From: Gaiellales bacterium
Lineage (GTDB): Bacteria > Actinomycetota > Thermoleophilia > Gaiellales > JAICJC01
Direction: 5' to 3'
Assembly: GCA_036273515.1 (NCBI GenBank)
Contig: DASUHM010000008.1
Span: forward strand, 1 to 64,000
DNA: 64,000 bases
The notes under the pieces are model-generated. The model was not told the origin of the DNA and ran no database searches. It worked only from the letters and a program-made list of their open reading frames with translations. A program made the translations under genes and the position numbers. Each line of letters begins with the position of its first letter. Within the stretch, counting starts at the first letter, position 1. Below, piece by piece: positions 54,455 to 63,115 of the stretch.

Positions 54455-54985
54455 CTACACCAGGACGCTGCGCACGTGCGGGGAGTGCACGCGCGGCGGC
54501 GGCAGGACGAGCAGCAGCTTGCCCTCGCGAATGCTGCGGAACTGGTGGTCGAGCGGGGCCAGCTCGGCGAGCGTCGTCGGCTGCTTCACCTGGGCGGTGG
54601 TGCGATGGCCCTGCGAGGCGACGAGCGCGCCGGCGCCCGCCGCGGCCGCGGCGGCCGTGATCGCGACCGCCGTCGCGGCGATCCGGTGGCGCGTGCGGCG
54701 GGCCGGCCGCCGTCGCAATTGGCGCTCGGCTCGGATGTCAATTGCCTGAGCTTGCACGTGCATGTGCGCGACCACGTCCGCCGGCGCCGGATCCATCGGC
54801 ACGGCCGTGCGCACGCGCTCGGTGATCTCCCCCATCGCCGCGGCCACCTCGGCGCACGCGGCGCACTCCTGCAGGTGCGCGCGCAGGCTGCCCAGGTCGA
54901 ACTCGGCCAGGTCGCCGTCGAGGCTCCTCGAGGCGAGCTCGCGGGCGCGGTCACAATCGCTGCGGTTGGGAAATCCGAGGTACAT
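54455..54985 (-). CDS. Zf-HC2 anti-sigma-like membrane protein
   Basis: 176 residues. N-terminal zinc-finger motif (Cys at residue 11, then SLRAHLQECAAC with His and two Cys), a linker, a membrane helix (about 105-128), and a short Leu/Pro-rich C terminus. Zf-HC2 proteins hold ECF sigma factors at the membrane, but no sigma gene is adjacent. A GAAGGGG Shine-Dalgarno precedes ATG 54985. The gene and its upstream neighbour are enclosed by two inverted MITE-like copies. Confidence 0.75.
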   Translation of the reverse strand: MYLGFPNRSDCDRARELASRSLDGDLAEFDLGSLRAHLQECAACAEVAAAMGEITERVRTAVPMDPAPADVVAHMHVQAQAIDIRAERQLRRRPARRTRHRIAATAVAITAAAAAAGAGALVASQGHRTTAQVKQPTTLAELAPLDHQFRSIREGKLLLVLPPPRVHSPHVRSVLV

Positions 54986-55018
54986 CTGACCCCTTCTGAC
55001 GAGGCCACCGCGTGAATG

Positions 55019-55402
55019 TTAGGCCAGCGGATGGCGGCCGTCACACAGGAGGCCGAAGAGGACGAGCACGAACCCGAGCGCCACGAAGACCGCGGAGCTT
55101 GCCAGCGAGTCCTGCCGCTCGTCGGTCGTGGCGAACCGGACCGGCCCGCTCCCGAACACCCCGAACAGGCCACCGACCGCCCCGGAATCGCCCTCCTGGC
55201 GCACCGGCGGCCGGATGCCGAAGAAGACGCCGAGCGAGATGCTGAGGCACGCCGCCAGGTAGAAGCCGACCGACAGCGAGCGGTTCACGGAGTCACCGAC
55301 CAGGAGCCCGAGGCCGAGCGAGACGATCGCCGTGCCGGCGATCACCGTGACGGCCACCTGCACGAAACGGCGGAGGCCGTTCCAGAGCTCGGCCTTCGTC
55401 AC
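55019..55402 (-). CDS. Hypothetical three-helix membrane protein
   Basis: 127 residues from GTG 55402. Hydrophobic segments at about 12-35, 43-65 and 100-122, joined by a hydrophilic loop with RPPVRQEGDSG and RFATTDERQD. No family recognised. It lies 33 bp upstream of the zf-HC2 gene on the same strand. The start was placed after the MITE-like repeat, whose edge is 17 bp upstream; an earlier in-frame start would translate the repeat. Confidence 0.55.
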   Translation of the reverse strand: MTKAELWNGLRRFVQVAVTVIAGTAIVSLGLGLLVGDSVNRSLSVGFYLAACLSISLGVFFGIRPPVRQEGDSGAVGGLFGVFGSGPVRFATTDERQDSLASSAVFVALGFVLVLFGLLCDGRHPLA

Positions 55403-55418
55403 GCGCGCAGCCTGAGAT

Positions 55419-55597
55419 GGTTGATTCCACTCCCTGCGATGTCCTGGGCGGCTGCGAACCGAGCAGCGCAAGGACGCAGGGAGCGTGCATAGCTGGCCCT
55501 ATGGGCGCGACGCGACGGTTCGCAGCCGCAGCCCCGCCAACGACCCAAACCCCCACCACGGCCTGACGTCCAGGCGCGCAGAGGTGTGGAATCAACC
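55419..55597. repeat. MITE-like repeat, copy 2 (179 bp, inverted)
   Basis: Same element as copy 1 in opposite orientation, with GGTTGATTCCAC at one end and GTGGAATCAACC at the other (perfect 12-bp terminal inverted repeats). It lies 3 bp after the stop codon of dppF. Shared interior blocks include GCGCGCCTGGACGTCAGGC and CTGCGTCCTTGCGCTGCTCGG in reverse orientation. Confidence 0.88.
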
Positions 55598-55600
55598 ATC

Positions 55601-56635
55601 TCAGCCCGTGGAGGCCCCGCTGGGCAGGCGCAGGTCGCTCATCGGCCAGGTCTCGAGCGGGAAGTGGCATGCCTTGAGGTGGCCGTCGTCGCCGCCCGGC
55701 TCGAGCAGGGGCTCGTCGACGTCGCACGTGCCCGGCTGGAAGCGCGGGCAGCGGGGGTGGAACCGGCAGGCGCTGGGCGGGTTGATCGGGCTCGGCACGT
55801 CACCCTCGAGGACGATTGGCTTGCGGGCGCGGGCCACATCGGGGTTCGGGATCGGGATCGCCGAGAGCAGCGCGCCCGTGTACGGATGCAGCGGATGGTC
55901 GTAGAGCTCGTCGCCCTTGCCCAGCTCGACCATCTTGCCCAGGTACATCACGGCCACGCGGTCGGAGATGTGGCGGACGACGTCCAGGTCGTGGGCGATG
56001 AACATGTAGGTCAGGTCGAACTCCTGCTGGAGCCGCTTCAGCAGGTTCAGGATCTGCGCCTGCACCGACACGTCGAGCGCCGACACCGGCTCGTCGCACA
56101 CGATCAGCTTCGGCCGGATGGCGAGCGCCCGGGCGACGCCGATGCGCTGGCGCTGGCCGCCGGAGAACTCGTGCGGGAAGCGGTTGTAGTGCTCCGGGTT
56201 CAGGCCGACGACGTCGAGCAGCTCCTGCACGCGGCGCTTGTTCTCGGCCGCCGTGCCGATCTTGTGCACGTCGAGGGCCTCGCCGATGATGAAGCCGACC
56301 CGCTTGCGCGGGTTGAGCGACGCGTACGGGTCCTGGAACACCATCATCATCTCGCGCCGCATCCGCATGAGCGACGAGCCCTTGAGCTTGGTGATGTCCA
56401 GGCCGTCGAACACGATCGATCCTCCGGTCGAGTCGAGCAGGCGCATGACGCAGCGGGCCATCGTCGACTTGCCGCAGCCGGACTCGCCGACGACGCCGAG
56501 CGTCTCGCCCTTCCTGATCGTGAAGGAGACGCCGTCGACCGCGCGCACGCGCGCGACCTCCTTCTGGAAGATGATCCCGCGGGTCACCGGGAAGTGCTTC
56601 TTAAGATCCTGGACGGCGAGAAGCTCTTCAGCCAT
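55601..56635 (-). CDS. dppF: Peptide ABC transporter ATP-binding protein, DppF/OppF-type
   Basis: 344 residues. Walker [11 protein letters not shown]-loop [11 protein letters not shown], signature FSGGQRQR, Walker [14 protein letters not shown]-loop FIAHD, and the C-terminal oligopeptide domain with cysteines ([15 protein letters not shown] and KACH) that may bind a 4Fe-4S cluster as in DppD/F of mycobacteria. Energises uptake of di/oligopeptides. Last gene of the operon dppC-SBP-dppB-dppD-dppF; 6 bp after dppD. Confidence 0.93.
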   Translation of the reverse strand: MAEELLAVQDLKKHFPVTRGIIFQKEVARVRAVDGVSFTIRKGETLGVVGESGCGKSTMARCVMRLLDSTGGSIVFDGLDITKLKGSSLMRMRREMMMVFQDPYASLNPRKRVGFIIGEALDVHKIGTAAENKRRVQELLDVVGLNPEHYNRFPHEFSGGQRQRIGVARALAIRPKLIVCDEPVSALDVSVQAQILNLLKRLQQEFDLTYMFIAHDLDVVRHISDRVAVMYLGKMVELGKGDELYDHPLHPYTGALLSAIPIPNPDVARARKPIVLEGDVPSPINPPSACRFHPRCPRFQPGTCDVDEPLLEPGGDDGHLKACHFPLETWPMSDLRLPSGASTG

Positions 56636-56641
56636 CGGTTC

Positions 56642-57664
56642 CTAGCCCGTCGACGCCATCGTCTCGGCCACGAGCGTCTCGGCCTCCCGCTTCTTGGTGG
56701 CCTCGTCGAGATGGCAGGCGGCCCGGTGAGCTTCCGTGCCCTCGACCGACGCGAACTCCGGCTCGGTCGTGCGGCACACCTCCATCGCGTACGGGCAGCG
56801 CAGGTGGAAGCGGCAGCCCGTCGGCGGCCGCAGCAGCGACGGCGGCGATCCGGCGATCGGCCGGAGCTCCTGCCCGTGCTGGGCGAGCCGCGGCAGCGAC
56901 CGCATCAGCCCCCACGTGTAGGGGTGATGGGCGTGGTAGAAGATGTCGGAATAGGTGCCCTGCTCGGCCGGCTTGGCCGCGTACATCACGAGCACCTCGT
57001 CGGCCGTCTCCGCGACGACGCCCAGGTCGTGCGTGATCATGATGATCGCGCTGCCGAAGTCGCGCTGGAGGTCGTTCATCAGCTTCAGGATCTGGGCCTG
57101 CGTCGTCACGTCGAGCGCGGTCGTCGGCTCGTCGGCGATCAGGAGGTCGGGGTTGTTGATGAGCGCCATCGCGATCATCACCCGCTGGCGCATGCCGCCC
57201 GAGAACTGGTGCGGGTAGTCCTCGAGCCGCGTCTCGGCCCGGGGGATGCCCACTGCCTTCAGCATCTCGAGCGCCCGCTTCGAGGCGGCCGCCTTCGTCT
57301 CCTTGTTGTGCAGCTGGATCGCCTCGCGCAGCTGCTTCCCGATCGAGTGCACAGGATTCAGCGACGTCATCGGATCCTGGAAGATCATCGAGATCTCGTT
57401 CCCGCGCACCTTGCGCAGCTCCGACGGCGGCAGCTCGAGCAGGTTCCTGCCCTTGAAGATCGCCTCGCCCGTCGAGATCGTCTTCGCCCGCGGGTTCAGG
57501 CCGAGGATCGTCAGGCAGGTGACGCTCTTGCCGCACCCGGACTCGCCCACGATGGCGAGCGTCTTGCCCGGGTCGACCGAGAACGACACCCCGTCCACCG
57601 CGCCGACGATGCCGTCGTCCGTGCGGAACTGGGTCTTCAGGTCGCGGACTTCGAGAAGTGCCAC
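56642..57664 (-). CDS. dppD: Peptide ABC transporter ATP-binding protein, DppD/OppD-type
   Basis: 340 residues. [44 protein letters not shown], and C-terminal cysteine cluster [14 protein letters not shown] plus AACH. Pairs with DppF. 23 bp after dppB. Confidence 0.93.
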   Translation of the reverse strand: MALLEVRDLKTQFRTDDGIVGAVDGVSFSVDPGKTLAIVGESGCGKSVTCLTILGLNPRAKTISTGEAIFKGRNLLELPPSELRKVRGNEISMIFQDPMTSLNPVHSIGKQLREAIQLHNKETKAAASKRALEMLKAVGIPRAETRLEDYPHQFSGGMRQRVMIAMALINNPDLLIADEPTTALDVTTQAQILKLMNDLQRDFGSAIIMITHDLGVVAETADEVLVMYAAKPAEQGTYSDIFYHAHHPYTWGLMRSLPRLAQHGQELRPIAGSPPSLLRPPTGCRFHLRCPYAMEVCRTTEPEFASVEGTEAHRAACHLDEATKKREAETLVAETMASTG

Positions 57665-57687
57665 GGATTCAGTCTACCGAGCCGGCG

Positions 57688-58659
57688 CTACGCGAGCCGG
57701 ATACGTGGGTCGATCCATGCGTAGAGCAGGTCGACCAGCAGGTTGAAGCCGATGACGAGCACCGAGGCGAAGACGGTCACCCCGACGATCTTCGGTAAGT
57801 CGAACTGGTAGACCGACTGGATGGCCAGGTCTCCCAGCCCGGGCAAGCCGAAGACTTCCTCGATCAGGACCGCGCCTCCCAGCGCGATCGCGATGTCCAT
57901 GCCGAGCATGGTGACGACGGGCAGCATGGCGTTCCGAAGGACGTGCCGGCGCATCACGATCGACTCGGGCGCGCCCTTGGCACGGGCCGTGCGCACGTAG
58001 TCCTCGTTCAGCGTCTCCATCACATTCGCGCGGATCATACGGACGTAGATGGCCGCGTAGAGGACGGCGAAGACGATCCACGGCATCAGCATGTGCGTGA
58101 ACCAGTCGACCGGCCCGCCGCAGATCTGGCCCGCCGCACCTCCCCGCAGGTTGCAGTAGCCCTGGATCGGGAGCAGGTTCAGCTTGTACCCGAAGATGTA
58201 GGACGCCATCAGGCCGATCCACACCGGATGGGCGGAGATGCCGCAGAGCACGCCCACCATCGCGGAGCGGTCGAGCACCGAGCGCGGCTTGAGCGCCGAG
58301 AGGATGCCGATGGGCACGGCGATCAGCATCCACACCACCGCACCGCCGAGGACGAGCGAGGCGGTCACCGGCGCCGCCGAGAAGATCGAGGAGTTCACGC
58401 TCTGGCGGTCGTTGAACGAGTAGCCGAGGCTGCCGTGGAACACCAGCTGGCCCAGGAAGTGCAGGTACTGCTGGTAGATCGGCCGGTCGAGGTAGAGCCG
58501 GTGCGCCACCGCCTTCACCTCCTGCGGCGTCGCCGACTTCCCGGCGGCGAGCCTCGCCGGGTCGAGCGGGATCATGAAGAAGATGACGTACGTGACCACC
58601 GTCACGGCGATGAAGAGGACGACAGCCCAGAGCAGGCGCCGAATCACGTAGCGAACCAT
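57688..58659 (-). CDS. dppB: Peptide ABC transporter permease, DppB-type
   Basis: 323 residues, six membrane helices, starting MVRYVIRRLLWAVVLFIAV as DppB permeases do. EAA loop DYVRTARAKGAPESIVMRRHVLRNAMLP contacts the ATPases. A cysteine-containing loop (YCNLRGGAAGQICGG) faces outside and is longer than in E. coli DppB. Follows the SBP gene after a hairpin. Confidence 0.93.
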   Translation of the reverse strand: MVRYVIRRLLWAVVLFIAVTVVTYVIFFMIPLDPARLAAGKSATPQEVKAVAHRLYLDRPIYQQYLHFLGQLVFHGSLGYSFNDRQSVNSSIFSAAPVTASLVLGGAVVWMLIAVPIGILSALKPRSVLDRSAMVGVLCGISAHPVWIGLMASYIFGYKLNLLPIQGYCNLRGGAAGQICGGPVDWFTHMLMPWIVFAVLYAAIYVRMIRANVMETLNEDYVRTARAKGAPESIVMRRHVLRNAMLPVVTMLGMDIAIALGGAVLIEEVFGLPGLGDLAIQSVYQFDLPKIVGVTVFASVLVIGFNLLVDLLYAWIDPRIRLA

Positions 58660-58690
58660 GCCGTTTCTCCCGGTGGTCGAGGTTTGAGCG

Positions 58691-58719
58691 GGGCGCCGGG
58701 TGGTTCCCCCGGCGCCCCG
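58691..58719 (-). terminator. Stem-loop between the binding-protein gene and dppB
   Basis: 10-bp perfect arms (GGGGCGCCGG/CCGGCGCCCC) with a 9-nt loop, about 33 nt after the SBP stop and 32 nt before dppB. No U tract. Such stem-loops after binding-protein genes usually stabilise or partly terminate the message so the binding protein is made in excess over the membrane parts. Confidence 0.65.
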
Positions 58720-58751
58720 CGTGCAGCTACTGCAGCGAGTCTACTCCCTCG

Positions 58752-60473
58752 CTACTTCCTCAGGCACATCGTGGTCAGATCCATGATGTACGAGGGGGTA
58801 TCGACCGTGCATCCGACCTTGGGGCCGAAGAAGTCGATGTTGTTCGTGTACAGCCACGGCGCCCACGGCGGGTTGTTCTTCATCATGTCCGTCGCGATGC
58901 TGCCGTACTCCTGATACCGAGCGTTGCCGCTCAGCGTGTTGGCGTGATCCATCTGCTGGTTGTACTTCGGTACGTTGAAGTACGAGAAGTTGTTCCCACC
59001 AGTCTTCGGGATGTTGTCGCCGGAGAGCAGGATGTTCATGAAGTCGTACGGATCCGGGTAGTCCTCGATCCAGCCTTCATTCGCGATGTCCATCGCGACA
59101 CCCTTGGTGCCCTCGTTCTGGAACTGCAGAGCACGCGTGAAGTACTTCGGCTTCACGGTGATCCCGATCTTGGCGAGGTTCGCCGTCAGGACGGCGTCGG
59201 CCTGGCTGACCGACGGCGTGCCGGCGGTCGAGTACTCGATCGCCGTCAGGGGCGTCTTCACCCCTGCCTGCTTGATCAGCGCCTTGGCCTTGGAGATGTC
59301 CTGGGCGGTCGGGCTGGTCACGGGATACATGCTCTTCTCGAACTGCGATCCAGGCAGAGCGGGCGGCAGGATCTTGTCGCCCGGCGTGCCGTAGCCGTAA
59401 CCGTACGGCTTCTCGATCGCCGGCCGGTCGATCGCCCAGTTGACCGCCTGACGCACGAGCGGGTTCTGGAAGGTCGGCCGCGCCGTGTTGAGCGCGAAGT
59501 ACGAGATGATCGCAGCCGGGGTGATGAAGAACCGCTGGTTCCCCGTCTGCTTCGTCGACGAGCCGTCCGGGCCGAACTCCTGGTTCAGCTGGAAGTTCTG
59601 GCTACCAGGGACGCAGTCCGGGCAGTAGTCGAGCTGGCCGTTCTTCAGCTCCAGGGTGCCCTGCTGCTGGTCGATCGTCAGCTGCGTGTAGTCGATCGAG
59701 TCCAGGTAGTGCGGGCGAGGACCCTTGTAGTACGGGTTCTTCTTCAGCACGAGCGAGCGGTGCTGGACCCAGTTGGCGATGTAGAACGGGCCGGCGCCTG
59801 CGATCGACTGGACGCCCTTGCTGTTCACCGGGGTGTCCTTGGGGATCGCGCAGGCGAACGGCGTGGCCACCTTGGACAGGAAGCCGGCGTCCTTCTCGGT
59901 CAGGGTGATCGCGAGCTTGTCGCCCGTGACCTTGATGCCCGAGACGTGGGCCGGGAGGCCCTTGTAGCCCGAGGCGCCCTGGATGTCGGTCAGGAACGTG
60001 GCGCCGAAGTACGACGCCTGCTTCGGCGAGAGGTCGCGCTCCAGTGCGTGCTGGAACGTCGCGGCCGTCACGGGCTCACCGGTGTTGAACTTGTACTTCC
60101 CGGCCGGCACCGTGAAGGTGTAGGTCTTGCCGTCCGCGGAGACGGTCGGCATGGCGGACGCTGCTTCCGGCGTCAGCACCTTGCCGGCGTCACCCGACTT
60201 GTCGGGGTAGTTCAGGAGCTTCACGCACGTCGCGTACTCGACCTGCCACGACGTCTGGTAGTACGCCAGCGCCGGGTCGATGAAGTCGATGTCGCCGTGC
60301 GCGGCGACCTTGAGCGTGCCACCGTTGACGTGCGGCACATTGCTCTGGCCGCCCGGTGCGCTCGAGCCCACGCTTCCGCTGCCGCCGCTGGAGCTACCGC
60401 AGCCAGCTGCGCCGAGAAGCACGATGCCCGCGGTGAGCGCCCCCACCGCAAGCCATAAACCCGGTCGTTTCAT
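58752..60473 (-). CDS. Peptide ABC transporter substrate-binding lipoprotein (family 5)
   Basis: 573 residues. Lipoprotein signal with lipobox LGAAGC (Cys25), Ser/Gly linker, then SBP family 5: GGTLKVAAHGDIDFIDPALAY, the KTYTFTVPAGKYKFNTGEPVTAATFQHALER helix region and the VRQAVNWAIDRPAIEK motif. Binds peptides outside the membrane. Start at 60473 has GAGGGG 6 nt upstream; an upstream extension of 15 codons would spoil the signal peptide. Follows dppC by 96 bp. Confidence 0.94.
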   Translation of the reverse strand: MKRPGLWLAVGALTAGIVLLGAAGCGSSSGGSGSVGSSAPGGQSNVPHVNGGTLKVAAHGDIDFIDPALAYYQTSWQVEYATCVKLLNYPDKSGDAGKVLTPEAASAMPTVSADGKTYTFTVPAGKYKFNTGEPVTAATFQHALERDLSPKQASYFGATFLTDIQGASGYKGLPAHVSGIKVTGDKLAITLTEKDAGFLSKVATPFACAIPKDTPVNSKGVQSIAGAGPFYIANWVQHRSLVLKKNPYYKGPRPHYLDSIDYTQLTIDQQQGTLELKNGQLDYCPDCVPGSQNFQLNQEFGPDGSSTKQTGNQRFFITPAAIISYFALNTARPTFQNPLVRQAVNWAIDRPAIEKPYGYGYGTPGDKILPPALPGSQFEKSMYPVTSPTAQDISKAKALIKQAGVKTPLTAIEYSTAGTPSVSQADAVLTANLAKIGITVKPKYFTRALQFQNEGTKGVAMDIANEGWIEDYPDPYDFMNILLSGDNIPKTGGNNFSYFNVPKYNQQMDHANTLSGNARYQEYGSIATDMMKNNPPWAPWLYTNNIDFFGPKVGCTVDTPSYIMDLTTMCLRK

Positions 60474-60569
60474 ATGACAACCCCTCGCGTCGGATTTCAG
60501 GTCCGCAGGCGGACGCAATCCGCCCGGTCCCCTCGCTACGACCCTAAGACGCTCGTGCCGGGGAGGAAG

Positions 60570-61607
60570 TTAGAGCGTCGAGCGCGGGTCGATCGCGTCG
60601 CGCAGGCCGTCGCCGAGCAGGTTGAAGGCGAGCGTCGTGATCAGGATCGCGACGCCCGGCCAGACGATCAGCCACGGCTGCACCGTGTACCAGTTGACGG
60701 CGTCGGAGAGCAGGTTGCCCCAGCTGGCGTTCGGGGGCGGCAGGCCCACGCCCAGGTACGACAGGGCGGCCTCGAACAGGATGTTCGTGGCCACGGTCAG
60801 CGTGCCGTAGACGATGATGGTGCCGACCAGGTGCGGCAGCAGGTGCGACCGCATGATGCGGAAGTTCGAGCAGCCGACCATCTTGGCCGCCTCGACGTAC
60901 TCCTTCTCGCGCAGCGACAGCACCTGCGCCCGCACGATGCGGGCGGGGTAGTACCACGAGAACACGCTGATGATGATGATCAGCGTGACGATTCCGGGCA
61001 CGAATATCCCGAACATCGTGTAGGAGTTGAGCCGGTCGCCGACGGTAGCCGCGATTCCGATCGCGAACAGGAGCAGCGGGAACGCCATCACGATCTCGGT
61101 CATGCGCGACACGACGGTGTCCATCAGGCCGCCGTAGAAGCCGGCGAGGGTCCCCAGGACGACGCCGATGAAGACGCCGATGATGGTCGCGAAGATCGCG
61201 ACCTCGAGCGACACGCGAGCGCCCGAGAGCACGCGCAGGAGCTCGTCGCGGCCGACGGCGTCGGACGCGCCCAGCACGTAGAGGCTCGAGCCCGTCCCGT
61301 CGAGGTTCTTGACCGTCGTCCACGGGCCGGCCGGCGCGAAGTTGATGACCGCGTTCGAGTTGATGTCGTTCGGCCCGTGGCCGAGGACGTGGGCCGCGAT
61401 CGGCGCGCCGATGAAGGCGACCAGCACGATCAGGATGATCACGACGCCGCTGGCCACGGCGACGCGGTCGCGCCTGAAGCGAATCCACGCCTGCTCCCAG
61501 TAGCCGCGGGCGCGGATCGCGTCGCCGGAGCCCTCGACCTCTCCGGAGACGCTGGTGCCGCCGACAGCAGCTGCCCCGGGGACGAGTGTCGTACGTTCGG
61601 ACGCCAT
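60570..61607 (-). CDS. dppC: Peptide ABC transporter permease, DppC-type
   Basis: 345 residues, N-terminal cytoplasmic segment (1-45) then six membrane helices. The EAA loop (KEYVEAAKMVGCSNFRIMRSHLLP) and ALSYLGVGLPPPNASWGNLL are typical of DppC. First gene of the operon; this order (dppC, SBP, dppB) differs from the usual SBP-dppB-dppC. Confidence 0.93.
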   Translation of the reverse strand: MASERTTLVPGAAAVGGTSVSGEVEGSGDAIRARGYWEQAWIRFRRDRVAVASGVVIILIVLVAFIGAPIAAHVLGHGPNDINSNAVINFAPAGPWTTVKNLDGTGSSLYVLGASDAVGRDELLRVLSGARVSLEVAIFATIIGVFIGVVLGTLAGFYGGLMDTVVSRMTEIVMAFPLLLFAIGIAATVGDRLNSYTMFGIFVPGIVTLIIIISVFSWYYPARIVRAQVLSLREKEYVEAAKMVGCSNFRIMRSHLLPHLVGTIIVYGTLTVATNILFEAALSYLGVGLPPPNASWGNLLSDAVNWYTVQPWLIVWPGVAILITTLAFNLLGDGLRDAIDPRSTL

Positions 61608-61663
61608 CGGACTGGATCAGGATAACCGCAAGCGGTTGCCCCGGCAACCGCGGCGCGTACCTG

Positions 61664-62236
61664 CTAGGGCTGGGCCGCCGGGACGGGCGGGTTCACGCCC
61701 CGCGGGGTGAAGTTCTGGACGAGCCAGCCGTGGCTGCTCGGGACGAGCTCGAGGAAGTCGGCGATCGGCGCCACGCCGAGCTTGTGGGAGGTCAGGAGCA
61801 CCTCGAGCAGGACGTCGCGCTCGCGGTGGCGGTCGATCTTGAACTTGGCGCCGCCGAACTTCTCGCGCGGGTACGGGACGACCGGGATGTTCCCGGTGTT
61901 CCACTGCGCCCGGGTGAGGCCGGCGCGCACGTGCGGGGTGACGAGCGGCCACGCCGCGCCCACGTCGTTTCGCAGCACCGCCGTCTGGATGAACTTCTGG
62001 GCAGTGCGAAGCGCCGACTTCGGCATCGCGATCTCCGGCCCGTACAGCTGCTCCGGCGTCTTCGTCTGCGCGAGCGCCGAGCCGGGCACGTCTGCGACCT
62101 TGGCGCCGTCGCGCGAGCTCACGTACACCACGAGTCCTGCGACGAGCACGATCACGGAGACCGTCGTGAAGACCGCCCGCACGACGGAGCGGTCCCACAT
62201 CTGACCTACGCGTTCCACTGGTGAAAGTGTAGCCAC
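61664..62236 (-). CDS. Hypothetical single-pass membrane protein
   Basis: 190 residues. Membrane anchor at about 20-40 (FTTVSVIVLVAGLVVYVSS), then an extracytoplasmic domain with SALRTAQKFIQTAVLRNDVGAAWPLVTPHVRAG and HGWLVQNFTPRG, a helix/strand order like NTF2-type or DUF4878 proteins. Function unknown. It lies 3 bp after atpG, so it is probably cotranscribed with atpAG, and sits just before the peptide transporter operon. Confidence 0.65.
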   Translation of the reverse strand: MATLSPVERVGQMWDRSVVRAVFTTVSVIVLVAGLVVYVSSRDGAKVADVPGSALAQTKTPEQLYGPEIAMPKSALRTAQKFIQTAVLRNDVGAAWPLVTPHVRAGLTRAQWNTGNIPVVPYPREKFGGAKFKIDRHRERDVLLEVLLTSHKLGVAPIADFLELVPSSHGWLVQNFTPRGVNPPVPAAQP

Positions 62237-62239
62237 CCG

Positions 62240-63115
62240 TTATTCGAGTGCGTCTGCACCCGCGACCACCTCGAGGATCTCCTGGGTGATCTCGGCCTGG
62301 CGGGCGCGGTTCATCTCGAGGGTCAGCGAGTCGATCAGGTTGGAGGCGTTCTCGGAGGCGTTGCCCATCGCCGTCATGCGGGAGCCGTGCTCGGAGGCGG
62401 TCGATTCGAGCAGCGCCCGGTAGATGGTCACCTCGACGTACGTCGGCAGCAGCCTGGCCAGGATCTCGGAGCGGTCCGGCTCCTCGAGGTAGGCGCCCTC
62501 GATCAGCTCGACCTCCTCCCCGGTCAGCACCTCCTCGGGGACGGGCAGCACCTCGACCGTCTCCAGGCGCTGGGTCAGGGCCGAGACGAAGCGGTTGTAG
62601 ACCATCACGACGAGGTCGACCTGGCCCTCGACGTAGAGCTCGGCGACGCGTTCGGCGATCGCGCTCGCGTCCGAGTACTTCGGCCGGTCGGTGATCCCCG
62701 TGTACGAGGCCTCGATCTCCTGGCCACGGAAGCGCAGCGAGGAGCCGCCCTTGCGCCCCACAGCCAGCCAGTGCACCTCGCGACCCTGACCGCGCTGCTC
62801 GGCGGCGACGGCCAGCGACCGCCGGATCACGTTCGCGTTGAACGCGCCGGCGAGGCCGCGGTCGGCCGTCAGCGCCAGCACCGCCACGCCCTTCACCTCG
62901 CGCTTCTCGAGCAGCGGCTGGCCATGGGCCCGCGACGTCACCGCGGCCACCTCGACCGTCAGCTGCTGCAGGCGGTCGGCGTAGGGCCGCAGGCCCTCGA
63001 TGCGGGCCTGGGCGCGCCGCAGCCGGGACGCGGCCACGAGCTCCATCGCCTTGGTGATCTTGCCGGTGTTGCGCACCGACCGGATGCGGCGCGCGATGTC
63101 CTGCTGCGTTGCCAT
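62240..63115 (-). CDS. atpG: ATP synthase gamma subunit
   Basis: 291 residues. N-terminal helix IARRIRSVRNTGKITKAMELVAASRLRRAQ and C-terminal helix SENASNLIDSLTLEMNRARQAEITQEILEVVAGADAL form the rotor coiled coil; VLALTADRGLAGAFNANVIR lies in the central domain. Stop of atpA is directly adjacent. Normally followed by atpD; here a hypothetical gene and the peptide transporter follow instead. Confidence 0.97.
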   Translation of the reverse strand: MATQQDIARRIRSVRNTGKITKAMELVAASRLRRAQARIEGLRPYADRLQQLTVEVAAVTSRAHGQPLLEKREVKGVAVLALTADRGLAGAFNANVIRRSLAVAAEQRGQGREVHWLAVGRKGGSSLRFRGQEIEASYTGITDRPKYSDASAIAERVAELYVEGQVDLVVMVYNRFVSALTQRLETVEVLPVPEEVLTGEEVELIEGAYLEEPDRSEILARLLPTYVEVTIYRALLESTASEHGSRMTAMGNASENASNLIDSLTLEMNRARQAEITQEILEVVAGADALE

